The notes under the pieces: generated by a model | Seen by the model: the letters and a program-made list of their open reading frames with translations, nothing else | What the model was told of the DNA's origin: nothing | Databases searched by the model: none | Origin: Apostichopus japonicus | Taxonomy: Eukaryota; Echinodermata; Holothuroidea; Aspidochirotida; Stichopodidae | DNA: 64,000 nucleotides | Reading direction: 5' to 3' | NCBI RefSeq assembly: GCF_037975245.1 | Contig: NC_092577.1 | Coordinates: 24,797,398-24,861,397, forward strand | Translations under genes and position numbers: made by a program | Shown here: positions 36,080 to 48,500 of the stretch, one piece after another | Layout: each line of letters starts with the position of its first letter | Position numbering within the stretch: the first letter of the stretch is position 1

Positions 36080-38167
36080 TATCTGTCAAATTTGTAAGTT
36101 AAAGTGTTTCAGTTATGTATGTGACTAAAGGTCTTGTGTTTATGTGTTTCTATCATTTAATTCTGGCAAAGTAATTAAGGATTTTGGAAGTTTATCAGGG
36201 CTTAAGGGAGGGGTGGAAGGTTCAGAATTTGTTGTTCCAGATGTTCTTCATGTAACTGTTCTTCTTTGTTTTAAGCTCATGAAGTATAAGTTGAAGGTGT
36301 TTCTTAGAATTTCTCCATTTTCTAATATAAGATGATAAAGGTTGACGTTTTTAGTTGTCGTTTTTCACAACCATACCAAATATATGCTTCCATCAAACTA
36401 AATGCAGTATAACCTATTGTTACGACCAAAAATTCAACGTTAAATTTTCATATAATATTTTACTTGCAAAATGCATTTGTATATGTGTTTTGTTAACAGT
36501 ACTGTGTTAACAATAGTAGCAGTGCACTGTACTGTAATCCAATGTTAGCGTTAGGACAAGGCCGCATTTGGTGCCTTGTTTTCACAATACCTTGAAAGAT
36601 GAAATTCTTATAATTCTTGTTAGGAAAATAATAAGCCATTGCGAATAAGCGTCAAAGGAGTGGACTAGACATTGGTAATCTTACAGTATGACGTTTTAGT
36701 TTAAAATCTATTATCGAAACATGCAAAAGACAATTCATTGGTCACTTTCAGTTCGTCTTAAAAATAATCATTCCGTTACGACCGTTATTATTCGCCAAAA
36801 AGCGAACCATATGAGTATGATTGTTTATCCCTTCTGACATTCAATTGAAGTTTGTTCAGCTTGCTTGCAAGTATTTCTCTTATCTTTGTTGTGAATTCTC
36901 ATTAAAAGGATCATTTAGTTATTAGAAATTTGAAGGCTGCATAGTAAATGCCTGTATCTTATTTCCACCAATGAAATAATTTCTCACTTAGCTGCTTACT
37001 GGTGTAGCCTTTCTGCTTATATAAAAATAATAGTGGCTGTTAATTAGTTATAAACAAAACGAAGTGAAATCAACGATAATCATACCTGATTTTCCAAACA
37101 TATTATGTAAAATTGGGTATAGATTCTTTTTTTTAATCCAGAGTACCTCAAGAATGGCTATGGTTATTAGCTTGGAAATGTGGCTACAATAAGTTACTGT
37201 TAATTAATATTTAGCTTTTTACAGATAAGTTACTGGCATTTTATTCTTCATCAGTTAGCAGTTGTTAATTTTGTTTTGGTTGCAAAGGTTTTTCAATAAA
37301 GGTGCCATAACAGAAATATGTTACTTTTCTGTCACTTTATATATTGTTTATTAATGATCATAATGTTATGTATGACATAATATGTCACCTTTCCCTTCCA
37401 TCAGCCTCCTTACCAACCCTAAAAATACTTGCTTAATTTTCAGTCCGCTAGACCCGTGGAATCTGATGATTGGCAAACATATACAGAACTAGTGGAAACT
37501 AAACGTGTTTTGAAAAGTCTTGCAGTTTTCGCAATAACCTCACTTCAGCCCTTGGTTGAAAACAGTTGATCGGCCAAAAGCACATGTATAAAGGTTTATT
37601 ATACAACCAAAGAATGGGCAATTTGGTGTTCAAAGAATAAATTGACTTCTGCTTGTGTCCATCTCTGCAACCCTTACCCCATCCTCCTCAGATGTACATA
37701 CACTCTAGATACCAACTGGGGGTAAAATATGCGGAGCTAACACTCTTCAGGTTAGACCATAGTGGTCACAATGAGCAATTTAATGTTTACTAATAAACCA
37801 ACTTAAACATTACATCATGCATAAGCTGTCCTCAAATGAATAGCAATCATATTCATACATACATTGTCCTCTAATGACTAACAGTTCTGGATACACCCAG
37901 AACGTCCTTAGATGCATAGAACAACCAGATATAATGTGTGTGGTTCTCACATGTATAGAAGATGTCACTTCAAATGATCAAACGACAGATGGTTTTCAAG
38001 AAGTTATAGATGACTGGTCAATGACATAAACTGAAACGTGTTTCTTTGTTTTAAGGCTACTTCACCCCTAACATAGTGTCCTCGAAAGATGGTCCCTTGT
38101 CAATGTCCTCCAATGGTATGCAAGGCAGGTACGTGTGTGTGTGTTGTAAGTCACTAGATAGCCGTCC
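36080..38167. other. non-coding AT-rich DNA
   Basis: No supported gene. 37830-38110 carries a loosely repeated GTCCTC(A/T)AATG-like word several times, which may be an eroded repeat. Confidence 0.4.
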
Positions 38168-38897
38168 CGGGACTTGGCGTGGAGGATTGCACATGGGGTC
38201 CTCATCACTAACCATTTAGGTGATGGGATTTGTCCCCGTGTGGGCTGTAAAGCCATCGAGACTGTGCAACACCTTTTGCTGGAGTGTCCCTTTGTCCGGT
38301 TGGTGTGGGAATGGTTTCACGCCTTCGTTATAGGTGTTATTGGTTGCACACAGTGGGCCATTAGTAGTGAATTTGTTTTGTATGGTTTGTTGCCCCCTGT
38401 GTGCCCAACCTGGGTTACGGATCTGCTGTTGTTGTTTGCCGCTGTCATCAGGAGACACATCTGGAACAGCAGATGCCGCCTAGTTCCCTCGTGCAAAATG
38501 ACATCAGGTTGCGCATGGAGGCGGACCATGCACGGCTTCCCGACACTGCCTTTCGTAGACGCTGGCGCAAGCCTGTCGTCTACTATCGGGACGGCGTTCC
38601 CCGGATGAAATTTGGAGTGAGTTAGTTGGTAGGTGTGGGGGCTGTGTGGTCGTTACATAATATAGGTTGGTTTCATTTTTCTCTTTCTGGTTTGGGGTTG
38701 GCTTTATGGGGCCTGTTTGTAGTGTTTTATTTGTTTTGCTTCTGTTGGCCTTTGGGTCCGTGTCCTTTTCGCGTCACGTTAAACGCTGCGTTAGTGAGAG
38801 ATTTGTGTTTGTGGGTTTCAGTAGGGTTTTGGTTGTTGTTTTACAGACGGATTATTTTGGGTTTTGTTGACCTGTTTTGTAAGCACGTAAAAAGGAC
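38168..38897 (+). mobile_element. Tx1-like LINE, 5'-truncated 3' end (second subfamily)
   Basis: The fragment starts inside the C-terminal region of ORF2, at the RDLAWRIAHG block that matches 28708 onward of the full-length LINE. It carries the same Cys/His unit (CPRVGC...HLLLEC), a frameshift, and a different, T-rich 3' UTR. It ends GTAAAAAGGAC, one base different from GTAAAAAGCAC of the full copies. The shared terminus with a diverged body marks it as a separate subfamily. No target duplication was found. Confidence 0.8.
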
Positions 38898-39096
38898 AGG
38901 CGGTTCAAGAAGAAAGTTTTCGACAGCCTGGGTTACTCCTACATTTTGAGGAATATAAATAAAGGTAGGCTAAATTCACATGAAGTGCCACATTTTTATG
39001 CGTTTATTTCATTTTTGCATGCAATGTTTGCCTTTTCTGCAATTCAGATCATTGGAAAATCTAAAAGGCTACAAATAAATCTTGTTTGTTTTTCAG

Positions 39097-39770
39097 ATGG
39101 ATGAATTGCATGGAGATGCCCTGTTCGTTTGAAGGACATACCCTACTGCCCTGCCAGTGTGAAACAAACTGGAGATATATTCACCAGGAGTCAGAAGGGT
39201 CACCTACAGGAGGCAATGCAGGGGTCAGAAAGTGTGGCAAGAATAAGAGAGGAAATAAAGGTACATAGCTGTTGGATATAATTATGTATAGATATATGTT
39301 TTGGGCATTAGTCGTTACCCATACACGGTTACTGTAATTTTTCTCATTTGCGAAGTGCAAAGAATTGAGGCTAAAATGGGATTCAAACACTCCTCTTCAT
39401 ATTTCTCCCAGTCAGTTAGTTCAGTTCCGATTTCATTACTTTTTTTATCATTTAATAGGATTCTGCACTGAACCATCCAAAGGAGAAACCAAGTCGATTG
39501 GTTAGCCAGGCACTAAGGATACACCTTCCGGAAGGCGATCCACGGAATTGCCCTGGCTGTCATGGCTCGCAGAAGAAGAAAGGACTACAGAAAAGTAATG
39601 AAGGCAGTGAAGGATGCCCTCCCTACGGAACCAAAAGTGAAGCGAATGGTAATGGATTTTGAGGCAGCAATGTGGAGAGGAGCTCAATCCATCTTCACGA
39701 ATGTCAGCATTCTGAGGTGTAATTTTCAGTGGCGCCAAGCAGTGTGGAGAAAAGTTAAGAAAAAAAATGT
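39097..39770 (+). pseudogene. Mutator-like (MULE) transposase relic
   Basis: Exon-like segments lie at 39097-39260 (TTTCAG acceptor, AAAG|GTACAT donor) and from 39459. The second carries, from about 39562, MARRRRKDYRKVMKAVKDAL, then VMDFEAAMWRG and CNFQWRQAVWRKV. The DFEAA (catalytic-Asp region) and C-x-F-x-W-x-QAVWRK blocks are characteristic of the MULE transposase domain. The preceding exon has an in-frame stop, and the frame shifts just before MARRR. The C-terminal part, with the last catalytic Glu, is not seen. A decayed fragment. Confidence 0.65.
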
Positions 39771-40053
39771 CATTATTTCATTGGAAAGGTTTTCTTGTGT
39801 AAGTTGTGGTTATAGTACATCCGGGAGACCCGGATGGGCAATGGACTGTGGGCACCTGATCCATGTATCGGAGATCCATCAGGACCATCAATGATGTAGA
39901 AGGTAATTGATTGATGAGTTATTTTTTTGAACTGTTTTGTTTTAATAGTCATATTACACAAATGAAATTATATTAATATCTGAACTTCTTGCAGACTTTT
40001 ATTTTAAAAGTTGCAGAAATGATATTAACAGCTATTTAACTTGTTTCTTTACA

Positions 40054-40252
40054 GGGTGACAACAAGGAGGTGGGGGCTAAGAGTCCCTTGTATTCTCTTG
40101 TGTGGGCCATGTTTGAGGCAGCCAGCTGTGTAAAACTAGAGGAAAGGGTTGAAAACATCCAGAAAAAATTATTTAACTATTCGGACGAATTTGAGGAGGG
40201 CACACGGTCCACGAATAGGATGCTGGGTAATTTGGATGTTCATAACCAGTAG
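40054..40252 (+). CDS. exon-like segment of unknown gene
   Basis: A CTTTACAG acceptor precedes an open stretch of about 65 codons (KSPLYSLVWAMFEAASCVKLEERVENIQKKL) that looks helical and charged, ending in TAG at 40250-40252. It may belong with the MULE relic or the BEN-like relic downstream; I could not join it in phase to either. Confidence 0.25.
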
Positions 40253-40614
40253 AGAACTGTAGGTAACAGGAAATAACTCCTCGTCCTTGAACGTTATTAG
40301 TAAATGTATTAGGGGCACTGTATATTACAAGTAGCGTAAGGGGTCGACTGAACACCCGGAGGCACAACTATCAGAGACCTTCAACTTAAGAAATAAATCA
40401 ATGGCCTGTTATAAAAGGTTTTACTTATTTTTTTAATGATGGTGTGTTACAAGGAATGGCTCGAGGAAGACGATATTCCATCACAAATTATAAAGAGTGT
40501 CCTTTTTTTACCGTATCACCATTGCCAAATCACATGCGTATAAAATGAAGCGATGAGAAACTTCAAAAGGAAACTTTGTGTGAAAATCCATACAAAGCTT
40601 AGAGGGTTAATATA

Positions 40615-41013
40615 TACGGAAGACTTATGCGGCCATGCCCCAAAAATATATATATAGACTACGGATATACATAGAAGAAAACGAAAAACACAAACATTAA
40701 AACGAAAAACACAATATTTTTGGTCGTTTTAATTATTTGGTCGTTTTTCGTTTTCATTTCTTCGTTTTTCGTTTTCGAAATTGTTTGTTTTTCGTTTAAA
40801 AAATGTTTCTTCTATGTATATCCGTGGTGTAATATATTTTTTGGGCATGGCGGGAAAAAAAAAGAAAAAAAACAAAAACAAATTAAAACGGAAAACAACA
40901 TTTGGTTTCTCGTGTCAAAAATGTTGTTTTCGTTTTACAAATGTTTGTTCTATGTATATCCGTGTTTCCTATTTTTTTATTTTTTTTTGGCATGGCCACA
41001 TTAGTGTTCCGTA
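40615..41013. mobile_element. inverted-repeat (foldback-like) element
   Basis: The outer ends are TACGGAAGACTTATGCGGCC (40615 on) and the inverse of ...GGCCACATTAGTGTTCCGTA (to 41013). Inside, the block ATACATAGAAGAAA(A)CG and its inverse (TTCTATGTATATCCGT) recur three times at about 40660, 40810 and 40950, separated by long A/T and CGTTTT runs. There is no coding capacity. A clean target duplication could not be fixed. Confidence 0.6.
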
Positions 41014-41046
41014 AATAAACTCTTGTTATGTATATATACGTTTTCT

Positions 41047-41365
41047 TTGTAGGTGGGAAGGTTACAACGTCGAGACGTGGCTGCAACCATGCGAAATCAG
41101 GAACGCAATAACCAAGCGCCCCCTAAAGACACAGCCGAAGAAGAACCACAGGCCGACAGTTGGGCATCCCAGATGTCTACAACATTATAATGGGGTCAAG
41201 GTTGTGAGAGCCGACGGCACCACAAGCGAAAGAAAAATTGTTTACATTAACGATCCATATAATGGGAATGTAAGTGTTCCAATTGATAAGGGAAAATATC
41301 AGCAGTTTATCGGGTGTTGTCAAATTGACAAAACTTTGTATAACATGTCCTCTTCCTGTCTCTGA
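41047..41365 (+). CDS. exon-like segments, possibly part of the BEN-like gene
   Basis: A TTGTAG acceptor precedes VGRLQRRDVAATMRNQERNN and a Glu/Pro-rich stretch, up to about 41170. After a short interruption another frame reads VRADGTTSERKIVYINDPYNGNVSVPIDKG and runs to a stop near 41364. No domain recognised; the frames do not join cleanly. Confidence 0.25.
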
Positions 41366-42383
41366 CATCTGGTTCCAATACCTCCCAAAACTATTTCTAT
41401 CTTGAAAAAGATGTTTCTTAAGTCATTTAATTTCATTTTGCATGTACCGTACGGCACCTACCACAAGACAACAAAAGTGAAGTAGTTTTACCAAAGATTC
41501 AAGTTCTTGAATGTGACATGTCGTACTTTAATTATGACGTTAATAAGCTTCTTTCTGTTACCCATTGACTTATAGGCTGACTTCGCAGTCATACATATCA
41601 GAATTTTTTTTTCACTTTTGAAGGGTTCTAGGATTTGGAAGCAGTTTGACCTAATGGACATCTTTAGCATAATCTATGACATTCACAGAAGTGCCCGCTG
41701 TGCTAATGTTACAGCGTCGTTAAAATTGTTACATTTGTAACTTAAATCGATGAATATTATGACAGTGAAAATACAGTATATGATGCAAATTGAACCTCAT
41801 TAGAACTGTTAACTTATCGATCAAGAAGTAAGGCATTTGTTGGCCTAGTAGAACACATACCTTAAAGTTTGCTTTCTGTTATTAAAATGGACCTTTAGTC
41901 CACACTGATTTCTAGTGTTTATGATTGTTCTTATCCTGATCTGCTATTTCATCTTAGAGGTAATCACAACCTGCAAACAGACCCTACGGTATGAGTTACT
42001 CGTGGAGTGGATTGCCCTCCCCCCCCCCCCCCAAGTGGAAAGAACAACACCAATCCAGGAGGCTCAGTTAGAATGAATAATGTTCTGAATGCCTCGGCAA
42101 AAAAACAAATATAAAAAAAAAACACAGAGCGATCAGTATTATCAGGAACATTATCTTTCAAAAGTGAACTCCTTTGATTTTCTGTGGAAAGTAAAAACAA
42201 CACTCTGTATGAAATTTAACCAAATAAGAAAGTCTCACAGGATGTAAATTTTAACTATTACTTTAACCAGTTAGAACCAATAATTAGAACCAATAATTTG
42301 ATTAGCAGTGCATATTCCTAATTGGGTAAATTTCTACATCGTATTACAATGTAATGCATGAAACTTTTCTTCATCTGCTTCAG

Positions 42384-43334
42384 GCTGCTAAAGTTCTCAG
42401 CCAAGGACAACCACCACAAGTGCAAAGTGTTGACCCTCAAGTGGGTATAACTCCCAGCTCGGTCACAGAGAGTTACTACAGAGGAGCAAAGCCTTGCTCC
42501 AACAGAAAAAGGATGAAGCAAATGAAGTAGGAGAACCAAAAAAAGAAATACTACACAGAACAGTACCGCCAGGGGTAATGAGCGAAGCAACGAGGAACAT
42601 GTACTTAGTGGGTTGAATGCAACCGCGCCATCAGATAGGCCTATTGTAAATGAAGAAAAGATATGGACAGAATTGGGTCATCTTCGCGCTATGGTGGAAA
42701 ACTTAATGCAAGAGATGGCAACCTTGTCCGAGGATGTGGCACGACATCCATTTTATTTTATTTTCAAACTATGGGTTTGCTACACGATGTTCCTGACTAT
42801 TCTGAGTCCTCGTTTCTACCAACGGCTGCCGCAATATCTACTCCGCCGTTGGTCAACACACAACGGCTGGTTGGCACCACCAGTAGCTTGAGCGAGCAGT
42901 CGGGGGCCTCTCAGTTTCTACCTGAGACATATTTACTTACAGCTGCCTCAACATCTACTCCGCCGCCGGTCATAACACAACCAATGGTTGGCACCACCAG
43001 TACCCTGAACCAGCAGTCTGGGACCACTGGGTTTCTTTCTCAGACATTCCTACAATCTTTATCATCCTATGCGGACCAACCGAATACAATTGCACGTAAG
43101 CTTGCCAGCCAAATATTCAACAGAGGGGAGATGGTAAGGTGCAACTGCAATGGCAGCCACGGGAGAGATGCCCTTCCGCCGCAGAAGCTTGATTTACTAA
43201 GGAAGTATTTTTTGGAATTAACACAAACCCCACCCAGTAGGCAAGCAGTTGTTTGGAGAGCGGCAACAACTTCACTGGATGCTTGCTTCCGCAGCAAGCT
43301 ATCCTATCAAAAGAAAACACAAGTAGGCGTTTAG
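42384..43334 (+). pseudogene. BEN-domain-like gene relic
   Basis: A TGCTTCAG acceptor (42383) precedes a Gln/Ser-rich stretch that hits stops near 42530. From 42663 a frame runs to 43334 with two imperfect copies of a Ser/Thr/Pro-rich segment (STPPLVNTQRLVGTTS / STPPPVITQPMVGTTS). Then comes a C-terminal region reading NTIARKLASQIFNRGEMVRC, with LPPQKLDLLRKYF and a WRAATTSLDACFRSKL close. This pattern fits BEN domains, which bind DNA in chromatin and transposon-related proteins. The assignment is from motif memory. The frame is broken upstream. Confidence 0.45.
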
Positions 43335-43411
43335 TGGTCTTGAGTTACTATGAAATTCACCTTAATATTACTTGTTATTTGTTCCTTTTGTGCCTACAGT
43401 ACATTTCTTCT

Positions 43412-43485
43412 GTGCTTTTTACGTGCATAGAAAAACGGACACGGACCAAAGGTCAACAAAACCAAAAACAATCCCAGTCTGTTTA
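43412..43485 (-). mobile_element. Tx1-like LINE 3' end, minus strand, short fragment
   Basis: GTGCTTTTTACGTG is the inverse of the LINE 3' terminus. The next about 60 bases (GGTCAACAAAACC, CTGTTTAA) match the inverse of the 3' UTR of the 38.2-38.9 kb subfamily. Only the last part of the element is present. Confidence 0.65.
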
Positions 43486-45480
43486 AGAATCACCATAAAC
43501 CCAACTGAGAACCCATTTTCGGAATTACTTCTGTTTTGTGTGCAGAAACATTCATGTTGTTGTGTGTATGTTCATGTATGTACAATACAGTATGGCACCC
43601 CATACTCTAACCAGTACTGAAGCGGAGAGGGTGGGTGGGAGGGGTTGGTGCAAATGCAGTCCCCAAACTGTTGAAGACAACAACAAAAATATAACTTTTA
43701 AGGGGTGTGTTAAGCTATAGTGTTTGTATGTGGTTGACCGAACTGTATTTCTTTGACATACTGTAGGCTTTAACTGCCATGACATTATGATTTCAGGCCT
43801 CCATCTTCATTGTTTCACCACTGTACATAGTTAGGTTGACCTACATAATATTTTGTTTTATGCACCGACACCTTTTCAGTGTACAAGTAGCGTCTCTCTT
43901 CCAATAGAGCAAATTGTAATATCTTATTGTTTTAGGCTAGTCCTGCAGTTTTTTCAATATAGTCCTACACATTCTGTAAATGTTTCTTCAATTTCACATC
44001 ATACGTATTTAACCTATGCCTTACTTTACTCATCGTCTATTTACTATGTACAATTTAACATGGAATATCTGTGCAGGCGCAGCAGCCATCCAGTTTTGTG
44101 AATCAACCATTGTGTACTGCGGTTACGGCTAACACGGTATGTTTATATTTGACAGCGGAGTTTGTTCTTTGATCACGTGACTTTATCTAACATATTTTAT
44201 ATTGTTATCCTTTCTTTTACTAGTCTTCGTTATAATTGTTAGTGTTATTACGCTCGTATTTGGTTTTATTGTGCTCTTTCAGTTTTGTTATTGTTTTTTA
44301 CTTGCTTTAAATTTGTTGTTGTTATCCCTGTGTAAACCCGAAACTTGAATTGCTTATGTTTCATTCATTGTTGATTTTTATCCCTCAAAATTCGTGATGA
44401 TGTGTTTAGCATATATAGTGAAGAAGTACAGTCCATCACACCTGGATGTTTTGTTTGATATGATCGTTAAATCGGTATTTATTGCTTTAAGAATATTAAT
44501 AACGAAAATCGATATTACGCTTAAACTGACTTTTTGTATTCCTCCCCTCTGCGACAATAAGGGCTGCTACCGATGCAGCTCCACGCATAAGCATAAGAGC
44601 AGAAACCGGTGTCGCTTTTTCATTAAGAACCAAAGTAATCTTTTAAAAACCCTGGTCACGGAAAGCCATCAAATATTTTGCACAATATTTCCCAATAAAC
44701 AGTAACAACCCCCGGGCATACTATGATAAAAGCCCATCTTTTGCAATGAATTACCAAAGATGATTCGGGAATTTCCTAAAAATAATAAAGGTTCACCTGC
44801 TACCCTCGGTAACGTCAGATAGTGGCACCGCCTACCATTTTTTGTAAAGAACATCAATTGTATTTTCTTAACCGGTCCCAGGCAACAACCTCAATGACCC
44901 ACACAGGATTTATTCACGTGAAAATAGATAAGGGACCCAAGGTTCTCAAGTTGAGAAAAATTATTCAGCGAATATTCGACATTTAATAATAAACGTTTAG
45001 ATTTTACTTGCTTGCCACCGGTGAACGAACCGGTTTTTATTGATAACAACATCATTGATCTGTTTATGGTGGTGTATTCAATTGTGTCAAACTACAATAA
45101 CAGTAATGCGGACATGAAGATCACGCATGTATAGCTTCGTACAGAACAGTGGCACTTCAATCAAAAGATCATCACAATGACGTCATTTACTGACCTGAGT
45201 GCTGTTCAATGTCACTGTAGTGTTTGCAAATACCTAATTTCGTAAAAATTACGGAGGCGCAAATATCCGTGTTTTTATTTCAATCTTTTTATACCTTTCC
45301 GATATATTTATTCCAAAAGGGGCGTTAGTTGGTAGAATGCAAAGTACATTTTGTGTAAGAATTGGAAGTATTTTTTCTGTCGTTATCTTTCTACTTCTAT
45401 ACAGAAAATAAATGTCGTTACAGCTCGGCGTTTGGAAGCATCAATACAATACAAAGGGCTAGCGCATATAAATAACTCAA
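43486..45480. other. no supported gene
   Basis: AT-rich sequence with short unrelated frames. The frame at 44394-44705 has no recognisable motif. Confidence 0.4.
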
Positions 45481-46449
45481 AATCGCTGGAGCAAGTACTT
45501 ATTAGTTACCACAAAATATAACTGTTCGTCGGTATCTGGAAGTTTGGATGACGGGAGGACATTAGAGGAAGGTGTTTTGATCCACCGAACGACTATACGA
45601 AATACAGTTACGCGATGGCGTGTTCACCATACCATCAGAGACCATCCCAGAAACAGAGCCAGAAGTAAACTTGGTCGAGAACAGTTACAGTTGATTGATC
45701 AACTCATATCTGAAGATCGTGAGATCACCTCTGTCCGTATCAAGAAAAGGATAGAAGAAGAACTTGGATTGACAGTCACATCGAGTGCAATTAGAAGAGC
45801 CCGCAGACAGAAACTTCAGTGGGTATGCTCCAGGCCCCGTTATACTCAACTGATACGACGGAAGAACCAAACCGCCCGACTGGAGTATGCCATAAGATGT
45901 ATCGAAACGAAGGATCTTTTCTTGAGCGCCATCTTGACAGATGAATGTTCCGTAGAAATAGAGATCATACGGCGAAGATACAGTTCCGGAGAAGAGGGGA
46001 GTTGCCGAAACTTATCGGGAAGCCGAAACACCCAACGAAGGTGCACGTGTGGGCTGGGATTTCCTTGAGAGGTGCTACAGATATCATCATCTTTGATGGG
46101 ATAATGAACAGCGAGTTCTATTGCAATCATCTTTTGCAGCATGGCCTACTTCCGTTTGCTACAGTCGCCTTTCCAGATGGTAATTACCGTTTTATCCAGG
46201 ACAACGACCCAAAGCACACCAGCCGGTTCAGTTGGTGGCAAACCCCTCCCGAAAGCCCAGACCTAAATCCGTTAGAGATGGTGTGGCATGAGATGAAGCA
46301 CTGCTTGCGGGTGGAGATAAAGCCTTTCAACTTAAGATGATTTGAAGCGGATGATTGCGTAGTTCTGGCCTGAACGTATTACACCAGAAAAGTGCCAGAG
46401 ATACATCGCATATATACAGAAAGTCCTGCCGAAGGTGTTGGAGTTTTAG
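45481..46449 (+). pseudogene. Tc1/mariner-type transposase, broken
   Basis: An N-terminal helix-turn-helix region (residues RNTVTRWRVHHT..., SAIRRARRQKLQW) is followed by the DDE domain. The first Asp is in ILTDECSVE (about 45938). The second is in FIQDNDPKHTS (about 46198). The C-terminal block TPPESPDLNPLE carries the third acidic residue (about 46270). A frameshift at about 45955, a deletion between KHTSR and the WWQTPPE block, and an internal TAG near 46342 disable it. The C-terminal tail (RITPEKCQRYIAYIQKVLPKVLEF) ends at TAG 46447-46449. This domain order is that of the IS630-Tc1-mariner superfamily. Terminal inverted repeats could not be fixed. Confidence 0.85.
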
Positions 46450-46487
46450 GGCAAGGCTACCGGACATTAGTGGGAGTGTCGAATTTC

Positions 46488-46528
46488 AACGGCTCTTTTA
46501 AGAGCCACTAAATATTCCAGAAAGAGCG
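46488..46528 (+). promoter_or_regulatory. histone-type mRNA 3' stem-loop with HDE-like element
   Basis: GGCTCT-TTTA-AGAGCC (46491-46506) fits the metazoan histone stem-loop pattern GGYYCU-UUUN-AGRGCC, preceded by AAC and followed by ACTAA. After 12 bases comes AGAAAGAGCG (46519-46528), the purine-rich sequence that pairs with U7 snRNA in histone pre-mRNA. It lies about 42 nt after the transposase stop codon, the distance usual in histone mRNAs. No histone coding sequence is visible beside it. Confidence 0.6.
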
Positions 46529-46529
46529 T

Positions 46530-47157
46530 TCTTCTCCTTTATACATGCAAATTGTCTGTTTTCATTCCTATATAAGAATATTTTATTTAATATTATTAGG
46601 ATGCCTTGTCTCTGTTAAGTTTGAGATTTGCCCGATGTAAAAATATTCCCTTTCATCGGCCATTTTTAGTTCTACTGCTCACAACACCATCCTCCTCGTG
46701 AACAGGTTAAAATCACTACAGTAAGTGTGTGTGTGTGTGGGGGGGATGCACTTGTCAATGCACTTAAACATGCGCATAATTACACAACTTGACACCCCCT
46801 CCCCCACTGCCCTCCCCCCACCCTCCCTCCCGCAACAACCTCTACTGCTGTAAGCAGTTCTCGAGTTGATACGGAATGGCTGTCCGTTGTGTTGATCACA
46901 AATACCGACCGAAAAAGGTCACTCATGACTAATGCACAAAGTGGCTTGGAATTCCACCATCCATATTCCCATCTTCAGACCGATATTTACCCAACTAGCA
47001 GTCGCCTCAACAGGTGATCACCACCTCCCTTCACCCTCCCCAAAATGAAAAAGACCTTGCGACTAACACTACCTACTACGCCGATAATATAGTGAATAGC
47101 GCTAGCCCTGTACACAGCACAGCACGTGTCTTCCTTGCATGGATCTTGCTATGACTA
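46530..47157. other. non-coding; GT microsatellite
   Basis: A (GT)n run lies at about 46725-46739, followed by poly-G, and a C-rich stretch at 46795-46830. No gene seen. Confidence 0.5.
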
Positions 47158-47385
47158 CACTCTAAAAACGTCCTGGTGGAATAATCCTGGTTACCTCAAA
47201 GTGACACCATTGGGGTTAAAATATAAGCAGCCAACCCGTATCCTGGTTAGCCTGATGTGAATTTTATCACGCTCTAACTTTTAACCACTTTCCTGGTTGA
47301 ATTCAGTGACGTAATTGACATGCTAACTTCGCGGGCTTTTCATAACACATTGTCGGTCGAAAGATTTCACATCAGGCCAGAAACC

Positions 47386-48411
47386 ATGGATGAGTTTGTG
47401 AAGGAAAGATTAGCAGAATGAAATCTATCATCACTCAATGAAATATTTGAAGGTAAAGTTTGTTTTGATTATTGTGATGCAGAAAGGTTTGACCTATTTC
47501 CTTTGAAGTACGTGCGATTTTCTGATGAGACGTTCGGTAGGCCAATGGAGTTGACTAATTGGGCTAGGCCCAACGTTAGGACAGGTCTAGCGATGGATAA
47601 GCCTATACACTGCTAGCTGTCGAACAGGTGTGCTTTACTTTAGTACCTTAAACAGGCCTACGTTAAACCGGTTGCCGTGACTTATGCCGCCCCATAAATA
47701 ACTGCCCTAAAAAGGAGCGAACCGCCACTAAAAATGGTTACTCTTGTGTGTTTTTGCTTAAGTTTACGACAGAAATTTAGCCTACTGTAGCAACTACCAA
47801 TACCATATCGCGATTGCAATTCTCCTTAGTTTGTGCATAGGCTACGCATAGCCTAACAGTATTAGGCTAGGCCTGCTGATACTAGTGGCTAAGCGTATAC
47901 TAATGTTAATCCCCACTGTTGATTATTACTACAGTAAGTTAGGGTAGGACTATGTGTCAGGCCTTTTAAAGTGTTAAACTAGTCTATCTAGCCTAGGCCA
48001 ACTTACAAATACAATTCCATTTTAGGGAATAATTTATTCAGTATCGCATCTCAATTTGCTACACAAAGTTAAGTTGGTGGTGTAATACATCTGTGCATCA
48101 TTCCGTAGTGATGTAATGAATGAGTTTTTATTTTGACAGGATGATAGCATAACATTTTTTTGTAGATAGAGCTTCATCAGAAATGGTTCAAATGTTTCAT
48201 TTCATTTTATATGAATGCTCTTGGTGGGGGAACTACATTCAATCGTACTGTACCAAAGGGATTGTATTTCAACCATGTTTCACTACTTTTTCTTCAGAGA
48301 ACATGATCGATGAGGAAGCTTTCTTGTAGCTAGACGAAGCAGCCTTAACAGAAATGGTGAAAGCGGTAGGACCACGACAAAAAGTTCCTGAAAAAATTAC
48401 AACAAGAACAG
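47386..48411 (+). pseudogene. SAM-domain exons of the EnSpm-associated gene
   Basis: Exon 1 (47386-47452) starts with ATG and reads MDEFVKERLAE, stop, NLSSLNEIFE, ending at AAG|GTAAAG in phase 1. Exon 2 (48298-48411, CTTCAG acceptor) continues in phase with ENMIDEEAFL, stop, LDEAALTEMVKAVGPRQK, then a 1-nt shift, ending CAG|GTACAT. The helices and the ...LTEMVK.VGPR.KF ending are those of a sterile alpha motif, a protein-protein interaction domain. The two stops each need a single base change to explain. This matches the SAMD3-like proteins often found with EnSpm elements in fish and echinoderms (from memory). Confidence 0.6.
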
Positions 48412-48462
48412 GTACATACTATTTTCAACTGACACACAGTGAATTGTTAATTTTAGTAATCA

Positions 48463-48496
48463 TGTTCAGTATGTGACCTGGTTCAGTATGTGACCT
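48463..48496 (+). repeat. 17-bp tandem duplication
   Basis: GTTCAGTATGTGACCTG occurs twice back to back. It lies just upstream of the C2H2 segment and may have disturbed the exon border there. Confidence 0.8.
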
Positions 48497-48500
48497 GGTT

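Noticed and set aside
40720-41086. Phe/Lys-rich frames in the 40.7-41.1 kb region
   Set aside because: They translate the A/T-rich interior of the inverted-repeat element.
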